The notes under the pieces are model-generated. The model ran no database searches. It was given only the letters and a program-made list of their open reading frames with translations, and had not been told where the DNA came from. Positions 27,089-36,335 of a stretch of DNA of 64,000 bases are shown here, in pieces. A program made the position numbers and the translations under genes. The stretch spans positions 152,270 to 216,269 of the forward strand of contig NZ_UYJA01000007.1 of assembly GCF_900618535.1 (NCBI RefSeq). Direction: 5' to 3'. Source of the DNA: Pseudomonas bubulae. Lineage in GTDB: Bacteria > Pseudomonadota > Gammaproteobacteria > Pseudomonadales > Pseudomonadaceae. Within the stretch, counting starts at the first letter, position 1. Every line of letters begins with the position of its first letter.

Positions 27089-30004
27089 TTATTCGCTATC
27101 CAGATGCAGTGGCGAGATTACCCGGCCGTCGCTCTCGGCTTGGCCCAGGGTGGCATCGATAAAGTACACGCGGTCATCCGCCAGCCCGCCCTTGTCCACC
27201 AGGTAGTCCTTGATGCTGCTTGCACGGTCTTGCCCCAGCTGACGCAACAACACTTCGCTTTTGCTCCAGAAGTCGATCAGTGCCGCGGTCATTTTGGCCG
27301 CGCGCTCGTCACGGCTCAGGTCTTTCCATTCAGCAGGCGGTTGCTGCTTGAGACGCGTGCGGTAGATACCTTCAAGTAACGGGCCTTTCTCATCGTCCGG
27401 CACGGTGAGCAAGCCGGCGCTGGCCGGTACTTTGTCGCCACGACGCTGGAGGATCTTGTAGTAGGTGTACTGGAACTCGCGCTCAAGACGTTCCTTGGCG
27501 ATCAGAGGGCCATCGCTGCTCTGTGCGGCCGTACCTTCGATCTCCAGGCGTAAAGCCGGGCGTTCTTTCAGGGCCTGGGCCAGTGTGGTCAGGGCTTTTT
27601 GTGCCTCAGGGCTCAGCTCGCTTGATCCTGGGGCGAATGACACGGTGCCCAGGTCCTCGGCTCCACCGCCGCTGATCAGCCCGCCAATGAACTTGAAGGG
27701 CGCCTGGGCGGCACGCAGCACCAGGTTGCGTACCGTTTGCCAGATAATCGGCATCACGCTGAACTGCGGGTTGTTGAGGTCGCCACTGATGGGCAGTTCA
27801 ATGGATATCTTGCCGTCCGTGTCCTTGAGCAAGGCAATCGCCAGTTTGATCGGCAGATCCACGGCGTCCGGGCTGTCGACCTTTTCCCCCAGCTGCAATT
27901 GTTCAACCACGAGTTTGTTCTCGGCCTTGAGCTGGCCGTTGGTGATCAGGTAATGCAGGTCGAGGTTGAGACGACCCTTGCGGATGCGGTAACCGGCAAA
28001 CTTCCCGGAGTAGGGGGTCAATGTGGTCAGTTCGACACGCTTGAAGCTGGTGGCGATATCCAGGCTGGCCATCGGGTCAAACGGGTTGACGCTGCCCTTG
28101 ATGGTCACCGGCGCATAACGGTCGACCTTGCCTGCAATATTGACCGGGGCAGGTTTGGGGTTACGGCTGTCGATGGTGCCAATCAGGCCGTTGAGCTGTT
28201 GAACCGCGGTCTGGAAGTTGGGTGTCAGGCTGAAGTCGGCGAAATTCGCTGAACCATCGTTGATCGCAATTGCGCCGATGTGAATGCCCAGCGGTTTTTC
28301 CTTGCTGGCTGTGCCCTTGGCCGACGTACTGCCTGCAGGTTGCGGGATCAGCAGGTCATCGATATTGGTGGTGCGGTCATCGTTGATCATGAAGCGCACA
28401 TAGGGCTTTTCGAAATTGACCCGTGCAAGCGAGAGGCTATCGCCGTGCTGGTACTTCAGATCCTCCAGCACCAGTTTTTGCCACTTCAGGAAGTCGCGGT
28501 TTTTCAGGGTGTCCAATGTGTGCAGTTGATCGATCTGGGCGCGGCCGGCCACGGTAAAGGCCAGGGGGGCGGTGCTTTTCAGATCAACCGCCAGGTCGCT
28601 ACCAAGCATGCCGCTACGCAGCTCAAGGCGGATAAACGGGTCGATATAGGCCTGGGCGATACGCAAGTCGATATCTTTGGTGTTGACCTTGAGCCTGGCG
28701 CTTACCGGGCTCAGGCTGACGTCGCCGCTGGCGGTGAGTTTGCCTTGCTTGCCCACGCCGGTGTCGAGGTTGAGGGTGAAAGGAGAACGGTTCAGGCTGT
28801 CGAAGTTTTTCAGGTTCAGGTTCAGCGGGCCGACCTCCAGCTCCACCGGGGTTTTGGGCTCCTTGTCGGCAAGGTGGATGCGATAGTCACGCAGGTCGAC
28901 ATCCTTGAGCAGCACGGCCCAGGGTTTGCTCGGCGCCACCGGGGCTGCTTTCGGTGCTTCGACGGTCACCACTTCTTCGGTTTTGGTCGATGGTTTGTCG
29001 GGCTGGCTGGCAAACAGCTTTTGCCAGTCAAGCTGGCCGTCTTTTTCGCGGGCGGCCCAGGTTTCGAGGTTCTGGCTGTTGATCTTGCCGACCACCACTT
29101 CCTGTTTGGCCAGGTCGACGCTGGTGTCGCTGACATCCAGGCGCTCCAGACGCACCAGCGGGCGGCCATCGGGGGCATTGATCTTGAGCGGTGCGATGCT
29201 GGCCGTGGCATTGCTCAGGAGCATTTCGGTTTCTTTGGACAGGTTCAGGGTGTAGTCGGTGCTGAAATTCAGTACGCCATCTTCCAGGGCCAGCGGTAAT
29301 GCATCGCGCACATAGGGCCACCAGACTTTCATCTTGCCGTCGGTGACTTTCAGTTTGCCGGTCGAGGTGATGGGTACCAGGCTCAGGGTGCCGGTCCAGT
29401 CGATCCGCCCGCCTGCAGGGCCTGCGGCCACCAGGGTCATATCGGCGTTGTCATCGGGCAGGGTGCTGAGGTTTTTCAGCTCCAGGTCCATCGAGTCATA
29501 GAGGAATTCGATGGGTTCGCTGGGACGCATATCGGTGAAGTGCAGGTAGCCACCCGCCAGCTTGATGTTGTCGATACGCAGCGGGAACGGTTTGCTCTCG
29601 GGATCGGCCGGGGTGGGCTCGCTCTCGGGCAGCTTGAACAGTTGTGTCAGGTTGAGCGTACCGTCCTTGTTGAACAGCAGCTCGGTTTTCGGTTTATCCA
29701 GCTGCACGTCGGCCAGGTGCAGGGCTTTTGTCCACAGGCTGTCGGCTTGCAGATTGGTGTACAGCCGCTCGAAGCCGACCTGTTCCTTGCCCGGTTCGCC
29801 GACTCTGAACCCCCACAGGGTCAGCTCAAGGCTGAAGGGGTTGAACTCCAGCCGGTCGAGTCTGGCGGGCACCGTGGCGTAGTTGGCCAGTTGCTGGTTG
29901 ATGATGCGCAGGCCGATGCCCGGCAAGATCAGGAACCCAAGCACGCTGTAAAGTGCGATGGCAATCAGCACGGCGCCAAGGGCGCGGATCAATCCTTTGA
30001 GCAT
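27089..30004 (-). CDS. DUF748 (AsmA-like) envelope protein with OmpA-like C-terminus
   Basis: A 971-residue protein with one N-terminal membrane anchor (about residues 8-30, LGAVLIAIALYSVLGFLILPGIGL) and a very long periplasmic part. The repeated units (LQADSLWTKALHLADVQLDKPKTELL and similar) are typical of DUF748/AsmA-like proteins, which are suspected of moving or organising envelope lipids. Near the C-terminus, FAPGSSELSPEAQKALTTLAQALKERP plus LEIEGTA resembles an OmpA-type peptidoglycan-binding region. Many relatives carry such a tail. The start MLKGLIRALG is the natural one. Function is not established. It runs tail-to-tail with the BON gene. Confidence 0.85.
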   Translation of the reverse strand: MLKGLIRALGAVLIAIALYSVLGFLILPGIGLRIINQQLANYATVPARLDRLEFNPFSLELTLWGFRVGEPGKEQVGFERLYTNLQADSLWTKALHLADVQLDKPKTELLFNKDGTLNLTQLFKLPESEPTPADPESKPFPLRIDNIKLAGGYLHFTDMRPSEPIEFLYDSMDLELKNLSTLPDDNADMTLVAAGPAGGRIDWTGTLSLVPITSTGKLKVTDGKMKVWWPYVRDALPLALEDGVLNFSTDYTLNLSKETEMLLSNATASIAPLKINAPDGRPLVRLERLDVSDTSVDLAKQEVVVGKINSQNLETWAAREKDGQLDWQKLFASQPDKPSTKTEEVVTVEAPKAAPVAPSKPWAVLLKDVDLRDYRIHLADKEPKTPVELEVGPLNLNLKNFDSLNRSPFTLNLDTGVGKQGKLTASGDVSLSPVSARLKVNTKDIDLRIAQAYIDPFIRLELRSGMLGSDLAVDLKSTAPLAFTVAGRAQIDQLHTLDTLKNRDFLKWQKLVLEDLKYQHGDSLSLARVNFEKPYVRFMINDDRTTNIDDLLIPQPAGSTSAKGTASKEKPLGIHIGAIAINDGSANFADFSLTPNFQTAVQQLNGLIGTIDSRNPKPAPVNIAGKVDRYAPVTIKGSVNPFDPMASLDIATSFKRVELTTLTPYSGKFAGYRIRKGRLNLDLHYLITNGQLKAENKLVVEQLQLGEKVDSPDAVDLPIKLAIALLKDTDGKISIELPISGDLNNPQFSVMPIIWQTVRNLVLRAAQAPFKFIGGLISGGGAEDLGTVSFAPGSSELSPEAQKALTTLAQALKERPALRLEIEGTAAQSSDGPLIAKERLEREFQYTYYKILQRRGDKVPASAGLLTVPDDEKGPLLEGIYRTRLKQQPPAEWKDLSRDERAAKMTAALIDFWSKSEVLLRQLGQDRASSIKDYLVDKGGLADDRVYFIDATLGQAESDGRVISPLHLDSE

Positions 30005-30092
30005 GTGGGGCGTCGTCTATAGCAGTCGGAAGTGCCTTGGAGTATGGCACGCGTTTCTGGTTCCGAGACGAACGCCGTATTGGGAGAATGGA

Positions 30093-31106
30093 TTAAAACT
30101 GAAGGATCAGGGTTTTCAGCGGTGGCTGCTGATCCAGGGACGGGAAATCGCTGGCCGGACTCATGACCTGCCAGTCGCGAACCGGGCGGCCAGCTTTCTC
30201 GGCGCAACGCAAAACCTGCTCGCGCCAGTCGTCCATGCTGACCTTTGCCAGATTGTTGCAGCAGATCAATACGCCGTCTGGTGCGGTGGTCAGTACGGCC
30301 GGCTTGAGCAGGCTTTGGTAGTCGCGCAGCAGATCGACCGTGCCGAAGGCACTCTTGGCCCAGGCAGGCGGGTCGAGCAGCACGAGGTCGTATTCACGCT
30401 GATCCATGCGCGGGTAGGCAGGCAGCTTGTGACGACGCTGAATGATTGGCAGACCGGCCAATTGGCGGATGGCCGCGAAATAGTCGGACTGTACGAATTT
30501 CATTTTTGGCAGTTCAGGGTTCAGCAGGCCGTTTTCGCGACCAACCGCCAGATTGCCTTCGGCGAAATCGAGGTTGCAGACTTCGCTGGCTCCACCTGCA
30601 GCGGCACTCAGGCCAACACCACAGGTGTAGGAGAACAGGTTGAGCACGCTTTTGCCGGCACTGTGCTGCTTGACCCAGCCACGGGCGTTGCGCAGGTCGA
30701 GAAACAACAGCGGGTCTTGCCCGGCATGGCGGCCGCGCACCCGGTACTTGAGGCCCCATTCGTGGCCGACGGTGTCTTCAAGGGCGGCGTCTTCGGCGCG
30801 GTACACGGTGTCTTCGCGGTCGATACGCGAGTTGCCCTGGGAGCGGTCGTTGTAGACCAGCAGCAGGTCGAGGCCCAGGTGGCGATTGATGGCTTCGTGC
30901 AGTTGCAGCAAGTCATCGCGCTCAAGACGTTGATGAAAGCTTTGTACCAGCAGTTGCGGGCCATAGCGGTCGATGGTCAGGCCGCCGGCGCCTTCCTGGC
31001 TGCCGTGGAACAGGCGATAGCAGTCGGTGCCCTGGGCGTGCAGTTCGGCCAACAGGTCGTGACGATTATCGAGGGCGGCGCGCAGCGCCTGATTCAAGGA
31101 AGACAT
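30093..31106 (-). CDS. RlmI/RlmK-like class I SAM-dependent rRNA methyltransferase
   Basis: The 337-residue product has a PUA/EEHEAD-like N-terminal part (YRLFHGSQEGAGGLTIDRYGPQLLVQSF). The C-terminal Rossmann methyltransferase domain has the SAM motif SVLNLFSYTCGVGLSAAAGGA (about residues 152-172) and the catalytic-type motif DLVLLDPPAWAKS. These match the RlmI/RlmK 23S rRNA methylase superfamily, but the exact target base cannot be assigned. It lies 88 bases upstream of the DUF748 gene on the same strand. Between it and the thiolase gene lies a REP palindrome. Confidence 0.85.
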   Translation of the reverse strand: MSSLNQALRAALDNRHDLLAELHAQGTDCYRLFHGSQEGAGGLTIDRYGPQLLVQSFHQRLERDDLLQLHEAINRHLGLDLLLVYNDRSQGNSRIDREDTVYRAEDAALEDTVGHEWGLKYRVRGRHAGQDPLLFLDLRNARGWVKQHSAGKSVLNLFSYTCGVGLSAAAGGASEVCNLDFAEGNLAVGRENGLLNPELPKMKFVQSDYFAAIRQLAGLPIIQRRHKLPAYPRMDQREYDLVLLDPPAWAKSAFGTVDLLRDYQSLLKPAVLTTAPDGVLICCNNLAKVSMDDWREQVLRCAEKAGRPVRDWQVMSPASDFPSLDQQPPLKTLILQF

Positions 31107-31190
31107 GCATTGCGCCTTGGGGGACAGATAAGGCGCGGCAGTTTAGCAGAATAGGGCTGGTGATTATTGCTGCGTTGCTCTTGTAGCCGC

Positions 31191-31243
31191 TGTGGGAGCG
31201 AGCCTGCTCGCGAAGGTCGTTCGCGAGCAGGCTCGCTCCCACA
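31191..31243. repeat. REP palindrome (TGTGGGAGCGAGCCTGCTCG family)
   Basis: Arms of 24 bases, 31191-31214 and 31220-31243, are perfect reverse complements separated by GGTCG. The outer arm TGTGGGAGCGAGC is the common Pseudomonas REP sequence. It lies between the thiolase gene and the methyltransferase gene, both minus strand. Confidence 0.93.
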
Positions 31244-31283
31244 GGATGGCTTGACCGGCAACAGAGTATCTACACGTTTTGCA

Positions 31284-32465
31284 TTACTCCCGCTCGATCG
31301 CCAGCGCTACGCCCTGACCACCGCCGATGCACAAGGTGGCCAGGCCTTTTTTGGCTTCGCGCTTGAGCATTTCGTGAAGCAGGGTCACCAGGATCCGGCA
31401 ACCTGACGCACCAATAGGGTGGCCAATGGCAATTGCGCCGCCATTGACGTTGACCTTGCTCGCGTCCCATTGCAGTTCCTGGCCCACGGCCAGCGCTTGT
31501 GCGGCGAAGGCTTCGTTGGCTTCGATCAGGTCCAGTTGCTGCAAAGTCCAGCCGGCTTTGCTCAGGCAACGCTGGGTGGCACTGACCGGGCCGATGCCCA
31601 TGATGGCCGGATCCACGCCGGCATTGGCGTAGGCTGCGATTTTGGCCAGCACCGGCAAGCCCAGGGCCTTGGCCTTGGCGGCGCTCATGAGCATGACCGC
31701 GGCTGCGCCGTCATTGAGTGAGGAGGCGTTCCCTGCGGTGACGGAACCGTCTTTTTTGAATGCGGGACGCAGTTTTGCCAACGATTCGGCGGTGGTGCCA
31801 GCGCGCGGTTGCTCGTCGGTAGTGAATGCGATCGGATCGCCTTTGCGCTGCGGGATCAGGACGGGGGTGATTTCATCGACAAAGCGCCCGGCTTCAATCG
31901 CCGCAGTGGCTTTTTGCTGTGAGGCGGCGGCGAAGGCGTCTTGCGCTTCACGGCTGATGTCGTATTTAGCCACAAGGTTTTCGGCGGTAATGCCCATGTG
32001 GTAGTCGTTGAACGCATCCCACAGGCCATCGCTGATCATGGTGTCGACGATCTGACTGTGGCCCATGCGCAGACCGGTGCGGGCACCGGGCATGATGTAG
32101 TTGGACAGGCTCATGTTTTCCTGGCCGCCGGCGATGATCACCTCGGCATCGCCGCATCGAATGGCCTGGGCCCCCAGGTGCAGGGCCTTGAGGCCCGACC
32201 CGCAAACCTTGTTCAGGGTCAATGCCGGTACCGCAAACGGCAGGCCGGCCTTGATTGCCGCCTGGCGGGCAGGGTTTTGCCCGGCACCGGCGGTCAGTAC
32301 CTGACCCATGATCACTTCGTCGACCTGGGCGCCATCCAGGCCGGTTTGTGCGAGTAATTGGCGAATGACGGCGGCACCCAGTTCCACGGCAGGTACATGG
32401 GCCAGCGAACCTTGAAAGCTGCCAACGGCGGTGCGGGTAGCCGCAACGATTACGACGTCTTGCAT
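31284..32465 (-). CDS. Acetyl-CoA C-acetyltransferase (thiolase)
   Basis: Condenses or thiolytically cleaves acetoacetyl-CoA/acetyl-CoA in ketone-body, amino-acid or fatty-acid catabolism. The 393-residue product has the acyl-accepting Cys88 in LNKVCGSGLKALHLG, the thiolase signature NVNGGAIAIGHPIGASGCRIL and the C-terminal active-site CIGGGQGVALAIE. I start at MQDVVIVAATRTAVG (ATG at 32465), preceded by AAGAGGACT. An upstream in-frame start at 32525 is not conserved. An AAGAATAA motif (32480-32487, minus strand) just before the ribosome site resembles a Hfq/Crc catabolite-repression target. Confidence 0.94.
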   Translation of the reverse strand: MQDVVIVAATRTAVGSFQGSLAHVPAVELGAAVIRQLLAQTGLDGAQVDEVIMGQVLTAGAGQNPARQAAIKAGLPFAVPALTLNKVCGSGLKALHLGAQAIRCGDAEVIIAGGQENMSLSNYIMPGARTGLRMGHSQIVDTMISDGLWDAFNDYHMGITAENLVAKYDISREAQDAFAAASQQKATAAIEAGRFVDEITPVLIPQRKGDPIAFTTDEQPRAGTTAESLAKLRPAFKKDGSVTAGNASSLNDGAAAVMLMSAAKAKALGLPVLAKIAAYANAGVDPAIMGIGPVSATQRCLSKAGWTLQQLDLIEANEAFAAQALAVGQELQWDASKVNVNGGAIAIGHPIGASGCRILVTLLHEMLKREAKKGLATLCIGGGQGVALAIERE

Positions 32466-32541
32466 TGCTTGAGTCCTCTTTATTCTTGGAGTGTTGTGTC
32501 CGGATTCAGGCGGGCATGGTGGCATAAATCGGTGTTGAGTT

Positions 32542-32607
32542 CATCGCGGGCAGGCCCGCTCCCACAAGAGCACCACAGATCCAGTGGGTGCGGGCCTGCC
32601 CGCGATG
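32542..32607. repeat. REP palindrome pair (GCGGGCCTGCCCGCGATG family)
   Basis: CATCGCGGGCAGGCCCGC (32542-32559) and GCGGGCCTGCCCGCGATG (32590-32607) are perfect 18-bp inverted arms around a 30-base spacer containing CTCCCACAAGAG. It lies between the thiolase gene and the DUF2236 gene. Confidence 0.92.
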
Positions 32608-32622
32608 CCAACGTAGCGGTTT

Positions 32623-33492
32623 TCAGCCAAGCCCCATGCGCCGTCGCGCCCGTTGTACCGAACCGTTGCGTACGGCCCAGCGCAGGATTGGCGCGGTGCT
32701 GTTGACCCCGGCCCGTACCCCTTTGCGAATCATCGAGTGTTGTTGCAGCCCCAACTGGTCGCTGGCCCAGTCGGGCAGTAAATCGATCCCGGCCTGCATC
32801 ATCAATGCACCAAATGGTTTGGCCAGCAGGCTGGGGGCAGGGGCGTTGAGCAGCAGGCGAATGACTTCACGGCTGCGCTCATCGCAAAGCAATTGCGGGC
32901 GAACGCTGTCGAGGTAATCGGCTACTTGCTGACGTGAGCGCGGTACGTGGGTGGCGCCCAGGCGTTCAGCGATCATGGCGATTTCGTCGTAGTAGCGGTC
33001 CTGATCTTCAGCGGATAAATGCGGGTTGCGATAGCGCAGGTGGGCGGCGAGAAAATTGCTGACTTCGGCCACATGCACCCAGGTCAGCAGCTCGGGGTCG
33101 CTGGCCGCATAGGGGCGGCCATCGAGACCGGTGCCGCTGACTTGCAGGTGGATGGTGTGCACTTTGTCGATCAGCCAGTTGGCATCGCCAGTGGCGCCGA
33201 AGGTGGTACCTGAAATGAACTGCCCGGTGCGGCGTAGCCGACCCAGCATGTCTTCGCGGAAACTGGAGTGGTCCCACACCCCGGCCAGGGCCAGTGGGTG
33301 CAAGGCTTGCAGCATCAAGGCGCTGATGCCGCCAATCAGCATGCTGGTGAAGTCACCGTGGACCTGCCAACTGATGGAGTCCGGGCCGAACAGGCCGGGG
33401 TCGCCCTTGGGGTTTTCGAGGTCGAGCTTGCCGAGGGAAAGCCCGGTCAGGCTCATGATCTGGCGCTCGATGGGGCGGCGGATAAATTCCAT
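32623..33492 (-). CDS. MpaB/DUF2236-family oxygenase-like protein
   Basis: The 289-residue product matches the DUF2236 family (related to MpaB and the rubber oxygenase Lcp, heme-dependent in characterised members). Visible family motifs are the N-terminal WQVHGDFTSMLIGGISALMLQALHPLALAGV with its conserved histidines, GTTFGATGDANWLIDKVHTIHLQV and TWVHVAEVSNFLAAH. No signal peptide. The true substrate in Pseudomonas is not known to me. ATG at 33492 with AGAAAGG upstream. It follows pgi by 52 bases, which contain a 10-bp hairpin. Confidence 0.8.
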   Translation of the reverse strand: MEFIRRPIERQIMSLTGLSLGKLDLENPKGDPGLFGPDSISWQVHGDFTSMLIGGISALMLQALHPLALAGVWDHSSFREDMLGRLRRTGQFISGTTFGATGDANWLIDKVHTIHLQVSGTGLDGRPYAASDPELLTWVHVAEVSNFLAAHLRYRNPHLSAEDQDRYYDEIAMIAERLGATHVPRSRQQVADYLDSVRPQLLCDERSREVIRLLLNAPAPSLLAKPFGALMMQAGIDLLPDWASDQLGLQQHSMIRKGVRAGVNSTAPILRWAVRNGSVQRARRRMGLG

Positions 33493-33510
33493 TATGCCTT
33501 TCTCGATGGT

Positions 33511-33538
33511 GCCAGCCAGTCGATGAAAACTGGCTGGC
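33511..33538 (-). other. Hairpin between pgi and the DUF2236 gene
   Basis: GCCAGCCAGT (33511-33520) and ACTGGCTGGC (33529-33538) form a perfect 10-bp stem with an 8-base loop. On the minus strand no T-tract follows, so it is more likely an mRNA boundary element than a terminator. It sits just upstream of the ribosome site of the next gene. Confidence 0.6.
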
Positions 33539-33544
33539 TATCAA

Positions 33545-35209
33545 TCACCCGCGGTGACGGCCGCGGAAGTAGTTGATCAGGCCCTGGGTCGACGCATCGT
33601 CGGCAGGCTCTTCCTGGATACCGGTCAGGCGGTTGTATACGCCCTTGCCCAGCTCCTTGCCCAGTTCAACACCCCATTGGTCGAAGGCGTTGATGCCCCA
33701 GATCACGCTTTGCACAAACACTTTGTGTTCGTACAGCGCCACCAGTGCACCCAGACGGCGCGGGCTGATGCGTTCCACCACCAGGGTATTGCTCGGGCGG
33801 TTGCCCGGGATCACCTTGTGCGGCGCCAGTTTTTTAACTTCTTCTTCGCTCATGCCCTTGTCGCGCAGTTCAGCTTCGGCTTCTGCGCGGGTTTTACCCA
33901 GCATCAGCGCCTGGCTTTGCGACAGGCAGTTGGCATACAGCCATTGATGGTGGTCGGACACCGGGTTGAAGCTGACAATCGGCACGATAAAGTCGGCCGG
34001 GATCAGTTGGGTGCCTTGGTGCAGCAATTGGTGGTACGCATGCTGACCGTTGCAGCCCACTCCACCCCAGATCACCGGGCCAGTATCGGTTGACACCGGA
34101 GTGCCGTCCTGGCGCACGCTCTTGCCGTTGGATTCCATATCCAGCTGTTGCAAGTGCTTGGTGATGTTGCGCAGGTAGTGGTCGTACGGCAGGATCGCGT
34201 GGCTTTGCGCGCCCCAGAAGTTGCCATACCACACGCCCAGTGCGGCCATCAGTACCGGCATGTTCTGCTCGAACGGAGCAGTCTGGAAGTGCTGGTCCAT
34301 GCTGTAGGCACCGGACAGCAGCTCTTTGAAGTTGGACATGCCGATGGCCAGGGCAATTGGCAGACCGATGGCCGACCACAGCGAGTAACGCCCGCCGACC
34401 CAGTCCCACATCGGGAAGATGTTTTCTTCTCGAATACCGAATGCCACGGCTGCCGCGTTGTTGCTCGATACGGCGATAAAGTGGCGATGCAGCTCAGCTT
34501 CAGAACCGCCCTGAGCCAGGTACCACGCCCGTGCCGCCTGGGCGTTTTTCAGGGTTTCGAGGGTATTGAAGGACTTTGACGAAACAATAAACAGCGTGGT
34601 TTCAGCGCGCAGTTTTGCGGTCAGTTCATGGAACTCACTGCCGTCGATGTTCGCCAGGTAATGGCAGCGCACACCTTTTTGCGCGTAGGACAGCAGCGCT
34701 TCAGAAACCAGCTCAGGGCCGAGGAACGAGCCGCCGATGCCGATATTGACGATGTCGGTGATTGGCTTCTCGGTGTAACCGCGCCACAGACCGTCGTGAA
34801 TCCGGCCGACCAGCTCGGTCATCTGGTTCAGGACTTTATGCACCTCGGGCATGATGTTCACGCCGTTGACCGACAGTTTGTCGGCAACCGGACGGCGCAA
34901 CGCGGTGTGCAGGGCCGGGCGACCTTCAGAGGCGTTGACGATTTCACCGCCGAACAGCGATTTGATCGCGCCTTTGAGGTCGACCTCATTGGCGAGGTCG
35001 ACCAGAAGGTCGCGGGTCTCGTTGGTGATCAGGTTTTTCGAGTAGTCCAGAAACAGCCCGCAGCTGCTCAGGGTGAATTCTTCAAAACGTTTCGGGTTGC
35101 TGTTAAACGCGTCACGCATGCTGAAGTTTTGCATGCTGGCACGGTGAAGTTTCAACGCTTGCCAAGCGGGCAGAGCGGTAACGTCGTGAGGGGTGCGGTA
35201 GTACGCCAT
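33545..35209 (-). CDS. pgi: Glucose-6-phosphate isomerase
   Basis: Interconverts glucose-6-phosphate and fructose-6-phosphate. In Pseudomonas it acts mainly in gluconeogenesis and sugar-polymer supply. The 554-residue product carries both PGI signatures, the DWVGGRYSLWSAIGLPIAL region and the C-terminal GINAFDQWGVELGKELG with its catalytic Lys. GIGGSFLGPELVSEAL and VSSKSFNTLETLKNA (substrate phosphate binding) are also present. ATG at 35209. It lies 265 bases after panC. In related genomes panD usually occupies this position. Confidence 0.96.
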   Translation of the reverse strand: MAYYRTPHDVTALPAWQALKLHRASMQNFSMRDAFNSNPKRFEEFTLSSCGLFLDYSKNLITNETRDLLVDLANEVDLKGAIKSLFGGEIVNASEGRPALHTALRRPVADKLSVNGVNIMPEVHKVLNQMTELVGRIHDGLWRGYTEKPITDIVNIGIGGSFLGPELVSEALLSYAQKGVRCHYLANIDGSEFHELTAKLRAETTLFIVSSKSFNTLETLKNAQAARAWYLAQGGSEAELHRHFIAVSSNNAAAVAFGIREENIFPMWDWVGGRYSLWSAIGLPIALAIGMSNFKELLSGAYSMDQHFQTAPFEQNMPVLMAALGVWYGNFWGAQSHAILPYDHYLRNITKHLQQLDMESNGKSVRQDGTPVSTDTGPVIWGGVGCNGQHAYHQLLHQGTQLIPADFIVPIVSFNPVSDHHQWLYANCLSQSQALMLGKTRAEAEAELRDKGMSEEEVKKLAPHKVIPGNRPSNTLVVERISPRRLGALVALYEHKVFVQSVIWGINAFDQWGVELGKELGKGVYNRLTGIQEEPADDASTQGLINYFRGRHRG

Positions 35210-35474
35210 CGCTGCGGATATCCTTTTTGCTTGAACTGCCTTTGGACACTGAAAACACCTGCGCCTGGTTTTTCTTGTTCAGGCGTTCGGTCGGTCTGAT
35301 TCTGCACGTTAACTGGAAGCAGGGCGATTACAGTAACCTTCGCGCCTGCTTCTGTCTTGGCTTTGTCTGACACCGAGAAGTAACTTTTGTCACAGTTACG
35401 TCACAGCAGGTGAAACGTTTCAGTTTTTCTTTATGGAGTGCGGGTCATTCCGCGGTTCCGCACAGGCGACTCTG
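35210..35474. other. panC-pgi spacer without panD
   Basis: Only 265 bases separate panC from pgi, too short for a 126-residue aspartate decarboxylase. None of the PanD motifs (the Gly-Ser self-cleavage site, the MLxxKIHRA start) is present in any frame. The direct repeats of GTCACAGTTACGTCACAG around 35386-35405 may belong to the pgi promoter. I see nothing else. Confidence 0.6.
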
Positions 35475-36335
35475 TCAGAGCGCGCTGTCGAGATTAAGAT
35501 GTACGTTGTCGATCAAACGGGTGGCACCCAGGAAGGCCGCAACCAGAATTACCAGGTCGCGATCAGTCGCCTGCGCCGGTAGCAAGGTCTGTGCGTGGCG
35601 CACTTCCAGGTAGTCCGGACGAAAACCAATGGCTTCGATTTGCGCCAGATGCTGGCGCACCAGGGCCGGGTAGTCGCGCTCACCGGCTTCGATGGCGCGC
35701 GCCATTTCACTCAGGTGACGGTACAGCGCTGGCGCCAGGGCTCGCTGCTCTTCGCTCAGGTAACCATTGCGCGAGGACAGGGCCAGGCCGTCTTCGGCGC
35801 GCACGGTGGGTTCGCTGATGATCTGGATCGGGAAGTTCAGATCGTTGACCATTGCGCGAATGACTGCCAACTGTTGGTAGTCTTTTTGCCCAAAGATCGC
35901 CAGGTCGGGCTGAACCATGTTGAACAGCTTGCTGACCACGGTGGTCACACCATCGAAATGCCCCGGGCGACGGCTGCCGCACAGTTCATTGCTTAATTTG
36001 GCAGCAGTAACACGGGTCAGGCCGTCCATGCCGTTGGGGTACATTTCTTCAACGGTCGGGGCAAACAGCAAGTCACAGCCTGCCTGCAGAAGCCTTTCCT
36101 GGTCGGCAGCCAGGGTGCGTGGATAGGTATCCAGATCTTCGTTGGCGCCAAACTGCAGCGGGTTGACGAAAATGCTCGCCACCACGAAATCGGCCTGTTG
36201 TGCGGCGGTGGTTACCAGTGCGCCATGGCCACTGTGCAGATTGCCCATGGTCGGGACCAGTGCTATCTGTTTGCCTTCACGGCGTGCGCGGGCGATGACG
36301 GCGCGCAGTTCGCGAACGGTTTTAACTGTGTTCAT
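35475..36335 (-). CDS. panC: Pantothenate synthetase
   Basis: ATP-dependent ligation of pantoate and beta-alanine to give pantothenate (vitamin B5, CoA precursor). The 286-residue product carries the nucleotidyltransferase HxGH motif (HSGH, residues 34-37), FGQKDYQQLAVIRAMV and the KMSKS-like ALSSRNGYLS. Its ATG at 36335 overlaps the panB stop as ATGA, so the two are translated in step. Beta-alanine must come from a panD elsewhere or another route, since panD is not next door. Confidence 0.96.
   Translation of the reverse strand: MNTVKTVRELRAVIARARREGKQIALVPTMGNLHSGHGALVTTAAQQADFVVASIFVNPLQFGANEDLDTYPRTLAADQERLLQAGCDLLFAPTVEEMYPNGMDGLTRVTAAKLSNELCGSRRPGHFDGVTTVVSKLFNMVQPDLAIFGQKDYQQLAVIRAMVNDLNFPIQIISEPTVRAEDGLALSSRNGYLSEEQRALAPALYRHLSEMARAIEAGERDYPALVRQHLAQIEAIGFRPDYLEVRHAQTLLPAQATDRDLVILVAAFLGATRLIDNVHLNLDSAL

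Noticed and set aside
27737..29299. Plus-strand frames inside the DUF748 gene
   Set aside because: The minus-strand frame encodes a clear DUF748 protein over the whole interval. The plus-strand frames lack ribosome sites and motifs.
35152..35373. Minus-strand frame of 73 codons upstream of pgi as a panD candidate
   Set aside because: It lacks the PanD Gly-Ser cleavage site and N-terminal motif, and it overlaps the pgi start.
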